The notes: generated from the sequence alone by a model not told the origin. 6,408 bases of DNA from an uncultured Lachnospiraceae bacterium (GCA_902767195.1 CACXGS010000391.1:1-6408), one strand, 5' to 3'; shown: positions 1 to 6,065, counted from the first letter of the stretch. Program-made: numbers and translations.

Positions 1-1
1 C

Positions 2-784
2 TGCTATGTGGATGAGGAAGAGGACCTTGATGAAATGGTCAGCCGGATTCGTGAGAAGATGGATGAGCTTTCCTCCTGGCTCCCGATGGGGTCAGGACAG
101 ATCAGTGTCAGCGTGACGGAAGAAGAGGACTGGATCAATAACTGGAAGGTCTTTTTCAAGCCTTTCCGACTGGATGAGAATATCATCATCAAACCGACCT
201 GGGAGAAGCTTACGGATCAAAAGCCGGAAGATATTGTGGTGGAAATCGATCCGGGAACGGCTTTCGGCAGCGGATCCCATGAGACGACGAAACTGTGTAT
301 TTCCATGTTGAAGAAATATCTGGACGGGGACACGGAACTTCTCGATCTGGGAACCGGCAGCGGGATCCTTTCCATTATCGGACTGAAGCTTGGGGCGGCT
401 CATGTTGTGGCAACAGATATCGACCCCAATGCCATCCGGGCTTCCGAGGAGAATTTTGAGATGAACCATGTGACAGCAGACCAGGTCGACATCTGCCAGG
501 TAAATATCCTGGACCCGGAGGAGGCCAAAGAGTTCGCGAAAATGAATCAGGGGAAACAGTATGACGTTGTAGTGGCCAATATTCTGGCGGATGTTATCAT
601 TCCGCTTTCCGCGATCGTGCCCTCTCTCTTGAAAGAGGACGGTGTGTTCATCGCTTCGGGAATCATCAACACCATGGAAGAACCCGTCAAAAAGGCATTT
701 ACTGATAACGGCTTTGAGATTCTGGAGGTCCGCCATATGAAGGACTGGGTAGGAATTGCCGGCACACAGAAAGCCAACAGGTAA
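2..784 (+). CDS. prmA: Ribosomal protein L11 methyltransferase PrmA (5'-truncated by window edge)
   Basis: PrmA is a cytoplasmic class I SAM-dependent methyltransferase that methylates ribosomal protein L11. The reading frame is open from base 2, so the true start lies upstream. About 260 residues are visible, while family members are about 310-320, so roughly 50-60 N-terminal residues are missing. The GTG at 8 should not be taken as the start. Motifs seen: the PrmA-specific DPGTAFGSGSHETT (248-289), motif I LLDLGTGSGILSI (338-376), the acidic SAM-ribose motif ATDIDPNA (about 410-433), and the motif IV region VVANILADVI (about 569-598). The C-terminal beta strands end normally at TAA 782-784. 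The rsmE ribosome binding site overlaps this stop codon, and prmA-rsmE is a common pair in Firmicutes, which supports co-transcription. Identification is secure; only the missing 5' end is uncertain. Confidence 0.96.
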   Translation, partial: CYVDEEEDLDEMVSRIREKMDELSSWLPMGSGQISVSVTEEEDWINNWKVFFKPFRLDENIIIKPTWEKLTDQKPEDIVVEIDPGTAFGSGSHETTKLCISMLKKYLDGDTELLDLGTGSGILSIIGLKLGAAHVVATDIDPNAIRASEENFEMNHVTADQVDICQVNILDPEEAKEFAKMNQGKQYDVVVANILADVIIPLSAIVPSLLKEDGVFIASGIINTMEEPVKKAFTDNGFEILEVRHMKDWVGIAGTQKANR

Positions 785-791
785 GGAGACA

Positions 792-1535
792 ATGAATCAT
801 TTTTTCGTGCAGGAAGAAAATATCAATGAAGAAGGAATCCGGATTGATGATCCCCGGGATGTGAATCATATCGGCCACGTCCTTCGAATGCGGCCGGGAG
901 AAATGGTAAGCATTTCGGTGGAGGGAAGAGACCGGGAATATGTATGCCGGATCGATTCCATATCAGACGATGCGGTTCATACACGGATTGAAGATATCAA
1001 TGATCTGTCCAGAGAACTCCCGGTGGAGATTACCCTTTATCAGGGACTTCCCAAAGGAGATAAAATGGAGATGGTCATCCAGAAAGCGGTGGAATTGGGC
1101 GCCGTAAGAATCGTTCCGGTTTCAACAAAACGGACCGTGGTGAAACTGGATGCAAAGCGGGCAGCGAAAAAGACTGCCCGTTGGAATGAAATTGCCAAAA
1201 GTGCGGCCAAACAGTCAAAACGACGGATCATTCCCCAGGTGTCGGATGTGATGTCCTATGGGGATGCGGTTTCGGACGGGCAGAAGCTGGATATGCTTTT
1301 GATCCCTTATGAAGAAGCGGAAGGAATGGCACAGGCCAGGGAGGCAGTCAGTCAGGTTCAGGGTAAGAAGAGCCTTGGAATCTATATCGGCCCGGAAGGA
1401 GGCTTTGAGCCTTCCGAGGTTGAGCTGGCTCAAAAAGCCGGAGCCCGGGCTATCACTTTGGGGCACCGGATATTAAGAACAGAAACCGCAGGAATGATGC
1501 TTTTATCTGTGATCGGTTTTGCTTTGGAGGAATAG
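792..1535 (+). CDS. rsmE: 16S rRNA (uracil1498-N3)-methyltransferase RsmE
   Basis: RsmE uses SAM to methylate N3 of U1498 in 16S rRNA within the assembled 30S subunit. The call gives 247 residues, normal for the family. An upstream in-frame ATG at 756 lies inside prmA. ATG 792 is preferred because AAGGAG (783-788) sits just before it, although the spacing of 3 bases is short, and because the protein then begins MNHFFV, the usual RsmE N-terminus. Residues 1-70 form the PUA-like RNA-binding domain (NHIGHVLRMRPGEMV at 25-39). The SPOUT trefoil-knot catalytic domain follows: QGLPKGDKMEMV (84-95), the EIAKSAAKQSKR stretch (133-144), GPEGGF (200-205) and LGHRILRTETA (223-233), the knot loop that binds SAM. 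It is 7 bases from prmA and 3 bases from aroC, so it is the middle gene of an operon. Confidence 0.96.
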   Translation: MNHFFVQEENINEEGIRIDDPRDVNHIGHVLRMRPGEMVSISVEGRDREYVCRIDSISDDAVHTRIEDINDLSRELPVEITLYQGLPKGDKMEMVIQKAVELGAVRIVPVSTKRTVVKLDAKRAAKKTARWNEIAKSAAKQSKRRIIPQVSDVMSYGDAVSDGQKLDMLLIPYEEAEGMAQAREAVSQVQGKKSLGIYIGPEGGFEPSEVELAQKAGARAITLGHRILRTETAGMMLLSVIGFALEE

Positions 1536-1538
1536 ATT

Positions 1539-2636
1539 ATGTCAGGATCGATATTCGGAAAATTATTTCGGATCAGCACATGGGGTGAGAGCCACGGAAG
1601 GGGAATCGGAGTCGTGATTGACGGCTGTCCCGCCGGACTTTCCCTCACAGAGGATGATATCCAGCGATATCTTGACCGGAGGAAACCGGGTCAGTCGGCT
1701 TTCACTACGGGGAGAAAGGAAACAGACCAGGTGGAGATCCTGTCGGGTGTGTTTGAGGGACGAACAACAGGAACCCCCATTTCCCTGATGGTTTATAATA
1801 AAGACCAGCGATCACGGGACTACAGTGATATTGCAGGGATATACCGTCCCGGCCACGGAGATTATACCTGGGATCAGAAATACGGGTTTCGGGATTACCG
1901 GGGCGGCGGCAGGTCTTCCGGAAGGGAAACCCTGGCCAGGGTCGCCGGTGGTGCTGTTGCTGCGAAAGTTCTTTCGGAACTGGGGATAGAAGTTTTTGCC
2001 TATACCCGGTCCATAGGACCGGTGGAATCGGATTCTGAACAGGCGGAACGGACATTCCGGGATCAGAATCCCCTTTATATGACCGATGAGAAGGCTTTTC
2101 ATCAGGCAGAAGCATATCTCCAGGAAGTAATAAAAGAAGGAGATTCTGCCGGAGGGATCGTGGAGTGTATCATCAACGGTATGCCTGCGGGAATCGGAGA
2201 ACCGGTCTTTGATAAGCTTCCGGCTGTCCTGGGACAGGCCATACTGTCCATCGGCGCTGTGAAAGGCTTTGAGATTGGAGACGGATTTGCCGCAGCCAGA
2301 TCCCGGGGATCTTTGAATAATGACTCTTTTACCTCCCGGGCCGGGAGGGTAGCAAAAACATCCAACCATGCGGGAGGAACTCTGGGAGGAATCAGTGACG
2401 GAGATCCAATCATTTTCCGGGCGGCTTTTAAGCCGACGCCTTCTATTTCCCTTCCCCAGGAAACAGTGAATCGGGATGGAGAGCGACAGACAATTCGGAT
2501 TGCCGGACGTCATGATCCGCTAATTGTTCCGAGAGCGGTGGTGGTTGTGGAATGTATGGCTGCTCTGGCTGTTCTCGATCAGCTTCTTATGAATATGAGC
2601 AGTCGCCTGGAGAATATAAAAACTTTTTATAAATGA
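1539..2636 (+). CDS. aroC: Chorismate synthase
   Basis: AroC performs the last step of the shikimate pathway, 1,4-trans elimination of phosphate from 5-enolpyruvylshikimate-3-phosphate to give chorismate, using reduced FMN. It has 365 residues, within the usual 350-390. ATG 1539 follows GGAGG (1526-1530) with an 8-base spacer and lies 3 bases after the rsmE stop. Motifs: signature 1 WGESHG (15-20, with catalytic His19), RRKPGQS (47-53), PGHGDY (104-109, with His106, matching a conserved catalytic histidine), signature 2 GGGRSSGRET (122-131), TSNHAGG (274-280), and the C-terminal GRHDP (323-327). Two positions that are often Ala in relatives (PGHAD and RSSARE) are Gly here; both changes are mild and the catalytic residues are kept. 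The sequence does not show whether a separate flavin reductase is needed. Location behind two rRNA/ribosome methylase genes suggests operon expression rather than placement with other aro genes. Confidence 0.97.
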   Translation: MSGSIFGKLFRISTWGESHGRGIGVVIDGCPAGLSLTEDDIQRYLDRRKPGQSAFTTGRKETDQVEILSGVFEGRTTGTPISLMVYNKDQRSRDYSDIAGIYRPGHGDYTWDQKYGFRDYRGGGRSSGRETLARVAGGAVAAKVLSELGIEVFAYTRSIGPVESDSEQAERTFRDQNPLYMTDEKAFHQAEAYLQEVIKEGDSAGGIVECIINGMPAGIGEPVFDKLPAVLGQAILSIGAVKGFEIGDGFAAARSRGSLNNDSFTSRAGRVAKTSNHAGGTLGGISDGDPIIFRAAFKPTPSISLPQETVNRDGERQTIRIAGRHDPLIVPRAVVVVECMAALAVLDQLLMNMSSRLENIKTFYK

Positions 2637-2717
2637 TACTTTTTAACAGGTAAAAGGTACTGCCTGAAGATAAGGAAAGCCAGACTCTGAACAATTGAAA
2701 GTTTTCTGAAAGAAATG

Positions 2718-2746
2718 TTGTACATTTTACTCCTTTATGTTAGAAT
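2718..2746 (+). promoter_or_regulatory. Putative sigma-A promoter of tgt-yajC
   Basis: In the 141-base gap between aroC and tgt, TTGTAC (2718-2723) and TAGAAT (2741-2746) are separated by exactly 17 bases. A TGn extension (2738-2740) directly precedes the -10 box. The predicted transcription start is near 2752-2754, leaving a leader of only about 25 bases before the tgt ATG at 2778. That leader contains AAGGAG (2767-2772) with a 5-base spacer. The rest of the gap (2637-2717) is A+T-richer than its surroundings and shows no gene, no riboswitch-like fold and no hairpin with a T-tract. Confidence 0.7.
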
Positions 2747-2777
2747 ATCTTCTATGTGAAAAGACGAAGGAGCACTT

Positions 2778-3908
2778 ATGTACACTTTACTTGCAAGGGA
2801 CGGCCGGGCGAAGCGGGGAGAGTTTCGTACGGTACACGGCACGGTACAGACACCGGTATTCATGAATGTGGGAACGGTGGGAGCGATCAAAGGAGCCGTC
2901 AGCACCGATGATCTGAAGACGATAGGAACGCAGATCCAGTTGTCCAATACCTACCATCTTCATGTCCGTACAGGGGATGAGCTGATTCATCGCTTTGGAG
3001 GCCTGCACCGTTTTATGGTCTGGGACCGCCCGATCCTCACGGATTCCGGAGGCTTTCAGGTTTTTTCCCTGGCCGGTCTGCGAAGGATTAAAGAGGAAGG
3101 GGTATATTTCCAGTCCCATATCGACGGGAGACATATTTTCATGGGACCGGAGGAGAGTATGACGATCCAGTCCCATCTCGGATCTACCATCGCCATGGCT
3201 TTTGATGAATGTCCGCCCAGCAAGGCTGACAGAGAGTACATCAGGGCTTCCGTCGCAAGGACCACCAGGTGGCTTTACCGCTGTAAGAAGAAGCTGGAAG
3301 AACTGAATGAGCTTCCGGATACAGTGAACCCTCATCAGATTCTTTTCGGAATCAATCAGGGAGGAGTCATCCCTCAGATCCGGATCGATCATGCCAGGGA
3401 GATTACAGAGCTGGAGCTGCCGGGCTATGCCATTGGAGGCCTTGCCGTCGGTGAGTCTCATGAAGAGATGTATGACATTTTAGATCAGGTTGTTCCCTTT
3501 CTCCCCGTGGATAAACCTGTGTATCTGATGGGAGTAGGTACTCCGGCCAATATTCTTGAGGCAGTGGACCGCGGTGTAGACTTTTTTGATTGTGTCTATC
3601 CCTCCAGGAACGGCAGACATGGCCACGTTTACACGCATCATGGTAAGCTCAACCTGTTTAATAAGAAGTTTGAGATGGATGACCGGCCCATTGAGCCCGG
3701 ATGCGGCTGCCCTGCATGCCGGTCCTACAGCAGAGCTTATATCAGACACCTTCTGAAAGCTAAGGAGATGCTTGGTATGAGACTTTGCGTTCTGCATAAC
3801 CTGTATTTTTATAATCATTTGATGGAAGAGATACGGGAGGCCATCAGGGAACACCGATATACATCTTTTAAGAAATCCACCCTGGAAGGGTTTAATACAC
3901 CGGAATAA
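2778..3908 (+). CDS. tgt: tRNA-guanine transglycosylase (queuosine pathway)
   Basis: Bacterial Tgt swaps guanine-34 in the anticodon of tRNAs for Asp, Asn, His and Tyr with the queuosine precursor preQ1. At 376 residues it is full length for the family. Start ATG 2778 is set by AAGGAG (2767-2772). Seen in the TIM-barrel: TDSGGFQVFSL (88-98) with active-site Asp89, FDECPP (142-147) with base-recognising Asp143, GGLAVGE (220-226), and FDCVYPSRNGRHG (270-282) with the nucleophile Asp271. The zinc site is complete: CxCxxC at Cys309, Cys311 and Cys314, plus His340 in LHNLYFY. The usual partner queA is not next to it here, and aroC lies upstream instead. The downstream tgt-yajC order is classical in bacteria. 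It appears to have its own promoter. Confidence 0.97.
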   Translation: MYTLLARDGRAKRGEFRTVHGTVQTPVFMNVGTVGAIKGAVSTDDLKTIGTQIQLSNTYHLHVRTGDELIHRFGGLHRFMVWDRPILTDSGGFQVFSLAGLRRIKEEGVYFQSHIDGRHIFMGPEESMTIQSHLGSTIAMAFDECPPSKADREYIRASVARTTRWLYRCKKKLEELNELPDTVNPHQILFGINQGGVIPQIRIDHAREITELELPGYAIGGLAVGESHEEMYDILDQVVPFLPVDKPVYLMGVGTPANILEAVDRGVDFFDCVYPSRNGRHGHVYTHHGKLNLFNKKFEMDDRPIEPGCGCPACRSYSRAYIRHLLKAKEMLGMRLCVLHNLYFYNHLMEEIREAIREHRYTSFKKSTLEGFNTPE

Positions 3909-3915
3909 CCGGTGT
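3897..3915 (+). repeat. Perfect 7-bp inverted repeat spanning the tgt stop codon
   Basis: ACACCGG (3897-3903) and CCGGTGT (3909-3915) are perfect inverted copies separated by AATAA, and the loop contains the tgt TAA stop codon (3906-3908). The RNA would form a compact GC-rich hairpin. No T-tract follows (GGGATATATG), so it does not look like an intrinsic terminator. It could act as an mRNA processing or stability element between tgt and yajC; that role is inferred. Confidence 0.6.
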
Positions 3916-3918
3916 GGG

Positions 3919-3942
3919 ATATATGAGTTCAGTAACATATAT
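3919..3942 (+). repeat. 7-bp inverted repeat abutting the yajC ribosome binding site
   Basis: ATATATG (3919-3925) and CATATAT (3936-3942) are perfect inverted copies around a 10-base loop. The right arm ends one base before the yajC Shine-Dalgarno GGAGGT (3943-3948). The stem is A/T-rich and therefore weak. Any effect on ribosome access would be modest, and chance is a real alternative. Confidence 0.4.
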
Positions 3943-3954
3943 GGAGGTAAGAAA

Positions 3955-4284
3955 ATGGATATGTACGCACTGTTGTTAAGCGGCGGATTTCAGGGAATCA
4001 ACGTCATTCTCCTTTATGCTGTCGTCTTTATCGGAATCATCTATTTCATGACGATCCGCCCCCAGAGGAAACAGGAAAAAGAGATGAAAGAGATGTTTGA
4101 ATCTATGTCCGAAGGGGACAGTGTTCTGACAAAGAGTGGTTTTTACGGAGTGATCATCGCCATCATGGATGAGACTGTAATCGTAGAATTCGGTAATAAC
4201 CGCAACTGCCGGATCCCCATGCAGAAGGATGCCATCGCCGCCGTGGAGAAGCCCAACTTTGAGAAGGCTGCTGACGAGCAGTAG
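3955..4284 (+). CDS. yajC: Preprotein translocase accessory subunit YajC
   Basis: YajC is a small single-pass membrane protein that associates with the SecDF complex of the Sec translocase. The 109-residue product shows the family layout: a short N-terminus, one hydrophobic segment at about residues 14-32, then the hallmark TIRPQRKQEKE (33-43) on the cytoplasmic side. A small soluble domain follows, with EGDSVLTKSGFYGVI (53-67) and an acidic tail. ATG 3955 follows GGAGGT (3943-3948) with a 6-base spacer; the Met at residue 3 is a possible alternative. In most bacteria secD follows directly. Here a peptide gene and a radical SAM gene intervene before secD at 6066. A small stem-loop (CTGCT, GACG, AGCAG at 4268-4281) sits at the very end of the reading frame. 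Confidence 0.95.
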   Translation: MDMYALLLSGGFQGINVILLYAVVFIGIIYFMTIRPQRKQEKEMKEMFESMSEGDSVLTKSGFYGVIIAIMDETVIVEFGNNRNCRIPMQKDAIAAVEKPNFEKAADEQ

Positions 4285-4324
4285 GAACAGGCATTATTTC
4301 ACATTACAGAACGTTTTTTGGTGT

Positions 4325-4353
4325 TTGATATAAAGACGCAGGCATGTTATAAT
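4325..4353 (+). promoter_or_regulatory. Near-consensus sigma-A promoter of scfA
   Basis: TTGATA (4325-4330) and a perfect TATAAT (4348-4353) are spaced by exactly 17 bases. A TGn extended -10 (4345-4347) precedes the -10 box, making this the strongest promoter-like sequence in the window. Predicted transcription start is near 4360, giving a leader of about 52 bases before the scfA ATG at 4412. The gap after yajC (4285-4324) carries a T6 run (4314-4319) with no adjacent hairpin, so read-through from yajC into scfA is also possible. Confidence 0.82.
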
Positions 4354-4363
4354 GAGGAATGAC

Positions 4364-4389
4364 CCGATGACGTGATGCGTCGGAGCATC
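4364..4389 (+). promoter_or_regulatory. Possible structured 5' leader of the scfA mRNA
   Basis: Two mutually exclusive small hairpins can be drawn right after the predicted transcription start. One pairs CCG and ACG (4364-4366, 4370-4372) with CGTCGG (4378-4383), leaving a 3-base bulge. The other pairs GATGC (4374-4378) with GCATC (4385-4389) around a 6-base loop. Either would place a stem near the mRNA 5' end while leaving the AAGGAGG site (4398-4404) free. This could be a stability element; a regulatory switch is possible but not shown, since the stems are short. Confidence 0.3.
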
Positions 4390-4411
4390 TACAACAGAAG
4401 GAGGATCTGTT

Positions 4412-4558
4412 ATGAAGAGGATCAAAACACTGACCGGAAAAAAGACCTACGAGAACACGATGTGCAAGGGTGGCTGCGGCGAATGTCAGACTTCCTGCCA
4501 GTCTGCCTGCAAGACATCATGTACTGTCGGTAATCAGACTTGCGAGAATAAGAAATAA
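4412..4558 (+). CDS. scfA: SCIFF ranthipeptide precursor (six-cysteine-in-forty-five family)
   Basis: This 48-residue peptide is the substrate of the neighbouring radical SAM maturase. An N-terminal leader (MKRIKTLTGKK, residues 1-11, typical of the family) precedes a core packed with cysteines at 18, 22, 25, 29, 33, 37 and 44. The family-defining block CGECQTSCQSACKTSC spans 22-37. In characterised SCIFF peptides the maturase joins a Cys to a Thr five residues downstream, and by that spacing the expected thioether here is Cys33-Thr38. The bond is at a non-alpha carbon, hence the name ranthipeptide. ATG 4412 follows a perfect AAGGAGG (4398-4404) with a 7-base spacer. A strong promoter lies upstream and a stem-loop downstream. 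There is no export signal or double-Gly cleavage motif. Identity is sure; the biological role of SCIFF peptides is largely unsettled. The gene is short enough to be missed by automatic callers. Confidence 0.95.
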   Translation: MKRIKTLTGKKTYENTMCKGGCGECQTSCQSACKTSCTVGNQTCENKK

Positions 4559-4589
4559 TTCTTGCAGATGCGATTCCAGATCCGTAAAC

Positions 4590-4617
4590 AGGGTGGACAG
4601 GGATACCTGTTCACCCT
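4590..4617 (+). terminator. Strong stem-loop between scfA and scfB (partial terminator or mRNA stabiliser)
   Basis: Bases 4590-4601 pair with 4606-4617 in a 12-bp stem containing a single G-U pair, closed by a GATA loop. Only a weak T stretch follows (TTACTAC), so complete termination is unlikely. A position 31 bases after the precursor stop and before the enzyme gene suits a leaky terminator, or a 3' stabiliser, that keeps precursor mRNA in excess over scfB and secD. The stem itself is clear; the function is inferred. Confidence 0.55.
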
Positions 4618-4645
4618 TTACTACGCGGATTCCCGGCAGATTGTT

Positions 4646-4672
4646 TTTTCTTCCCTATATGCGGGAAGGAGA
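4646..4672 (+). repeat. Second stem-loop upstream of the scfB ribosome binding site
   Basis: CTTCCC (4650-4655) and GGGAAG (4663-4668) form a perfect 6-bp stem around a 7-base loop. The stem extends to 10 pairs by including T4646-T4649 against 4669-4672 with two G-U pairs. It overlaps a T6 run (4644-4649) and contains a GAAGGAGA that resembles a ribosome binding site, but no suitable start codon follows that copy. It lies 18 bases before the real AAAGGAG of scfB (4691-4697). It may belong to the same intercistronic control region as the larger stem-loop. Confidence 0.4.
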
Positions 4673-4704
4673 TTCAACGAAAACCTGAAGAAAGGAGATA
4701 CATC

Positions 4705-6060
4705 TTGATACATCAGTATAAGAATAATGGCTACAACATTGTGATGGATATCTGCAGTGGTGCGGTTCATGTGGTGGATGATGTGACATATGATGTAATC
4801 GCTCTCTTTGAAGATCACAGTATCGATGAGATTACAGAAGCCCTTGATTATCCCCGGGAGGATATCGAAGAAGCCTGCAGGGAAGTTGCAGAGCTGAAAG
4901 AGGAAGGACTTCTGTTTACCGAAGATATTTACGAAGACTATATTCAGGAAGTGAAGAGCCGAAAGACTGTGGTGAAGGCGCTGTGTCTTCATATCGCCCA
5001 CGACTGCAACCTGGCCTGCCGCTACTGTTTTGCGGAGGAAGGGGAATACAAGGGCGGAAGGTGCATGATGACAGCCGAAGTCGGAAAGGCGGCCATTGAT
5101 TTCCTGATTAACAATTCCGGCAACCGGCACAATCTTGAAGTGGATTTTTTCGGCGGCGAACCAACCATGAACATGGACGTCGTTCGGCAGATCGTAGAAT
5201 ACGGCCGGTCACTGGAAGAAAAATATAATAAGCATTTTCGCTTTACTCTGACGACGAACGGCCTTCTTCTGGATGATCAGATCATGGAATTTGCCAACCG
5301 GGAGATGGACAATGTGGTCATGAGTATAGACGGGCGCAGGGAAGTCCATGACTATATGCGTCCCACCAGGAACGGAAAGCCCAGCTATGATATCATCCTG
5401 CCCAAGTTTCAGAAGTTTGCCGAGTCCAGGAACCAGCAGAGGTATTATGTCAGAGGAACATTTACCAGAAGGAATCTGGATTTTGCCAGTGATGTCCTTC
5501 ATCTGGCAGATCTCGGTTTCGAGCAGATCTCCATGGAGCCGGTAGTGGGTGCCGAGGAGGAACCCTATACCATCAGAGAGCAGGATCTGCCCCGCATTTT
5601 TGAGGAGTACGACCGTCTTGCCCGGGAGATGATAAAGAGAAACCGGGAAGGAAAAGGATTTCAGTTTTTCCACTTTATGATCGATCTGACAGGAGGCCCC
5701 TGCGTGGCCAAGAGACTGTCCGGCTGCGGAAGCGGAACTGAATATCTGGCGGTTACTCCCTGGGGAGACCTCTACCCCTGCCATCAGTTTGTCGGGGAGG
5801 AAGATTTCCTTTTGGGGAATGTCCGTGAGGGGATCACCCGTCCCGATATATGCGACCGGTTCCGATCCTGCAATGTCTATACCAAAGAGAAATGCAGAGA
5901 TTGTTTCGCGAGATTTTACTGCAGCGGCGGATGCCCTGCTAATTCATATCAATTCTATAAGACAATTGACGATTCCTGCGATCTGAGCTGCCAGATGGAG
6001 CGAAAGCGCGTGGAATGTGCAATTATGATCAAAGCAGCCATGGCAGATGAGGAGGAATAA
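4705..6060 (+). CDS. scfB: Radical SAM/SPASM maturase of the SCIFF peptide (ranthipeptide synthase)
   Basis: This cytoplasmic iron-sulfur enzyme cleaves SAM to a 5'-deoxyadenosyl radical and forms a Cys-Thr thioether in the ScfA peptide. It has 451 residues, normal for SCIFF maturases. The start is TTG 4705: AAAGGAG (4691-4697) lies 7 bases upstream and the protein then begins MIHQYKNNGYNIV, typical of the family. Residues 1 to about 85 form a PqqD-like leader-recognition (RRE) domain. The radical SAM core follows, with CNLACRYC (Cys101, Cys105, Cys108) and the SAM-binding GGEP (150-153). The C-terminal SPASM domain fits its consensus exactly: Cys341, then GDLYPC (Cys359), then CxxCx5Cx3C at Cys397, Cys400, Cys406 and Cys410. 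Further cysteines at 425, 429 and 437, plus Cys333 and Cys389, can complete two auxiliary 4Fe-4S clusters. secD starts 5 bases after its stop. No exporter, protease or immunity gene is nearby. Confidence 0.96.
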   Translation: MIHQYKNNGYNIVMDICSGAVHVVDDVTYDVIALFEDHSIDEITEALDYPREDIEEACREVAELKEEGLLFTEDIYEDYIQEVKSRKTVVKALCLHIAHDCNLACRYCFAEEGEYKGGRCMMTAEVGKAAIDFLINNSGNRHNLEVDFFGGEPTMNMDVVRQIVEYGRSLEEKYNKHFRFTLTTNGLLLDDQIMEFANREMDNVVMSIDGRREVHDYMRPTRNGKPSYDIILPKFQKFAESRNQQRYYVRGTFTRRNLDFASDVLHLADLGFEQISMEPVVGAEEEPYTIREQDLPRIFEEYDRLAREMIKRNREGKGFQFFHFMIDLTGGPCVAKRLSGCGSGTEYLAVTPWGDLYPCHQFVGEEDFLLGNVREGITRPDICDRFRSCNVYTKEKCRDCFARFYCSGGCPANSYQFYKTIDDSCDLSCQMERKRVECAIMIKAAMADEEE

Positions 6061-6065
6061 TTACA

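Noticed and set aside
8..784. prmA starting at GTG 8 as a complete gene
   Set aside because: The frame is open to the window edge, no ribosome binding site is visible and the product would lack the family's N-terminal residues. It is treated as truncated by the window.
756..791. Upstream ATG 756 as the rsmE start
   Set aside because: It would overlap prmA by 29 bases, lacks a clear ribosome binding site and adds residues not found in RsmE. ATG 792 gives the family-typical N-terminus.
1812..2513. 233-residue open frame on the minus strand
   Set aside because: It is antisense to aroC, has low-complexity Ser/Arg/Gly/Pro composition and matches no recognisable family. The same applies to the long minus-strand frames under prmA, tgt, scfB and secD.
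2637..2777. Intrinsic terminator after aroC or a preQ1 riboswitch before tgt
   Set aside because: Only short imperfect pairings such as CAGG with CCTG were found, with no T-tract after them. The predicted tgt leader is about 25 bases, too short for a preQ1 aptamer plus expression platform.
4268..4319. Terminator of yajC: stem-loop CTGCT-GACG-AGCAG followed by a T6 run
   Set aside because: The T6 run (4314-4319) is more than 30 bases from the 5-bp stem (4268-4281), too far for intrinsic termination.
4470..4688. 72-residue open frame overlapping scfA in another frame
   Set aside because: It lies over scfA in a different frame, has no ribosome binding site at its start and reads through both stem-loops. 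The scfA frame has a perfect Shine-Dalgarno and a recognisable family sequence.
4412..6060. Classical sactipeptide or bacteriocin cluster
   Set aside because: There is no transporter, leader peptidase or immunity gene, and no double-Gly motif in the peptide. The sequence matches the SCIFF family instead.
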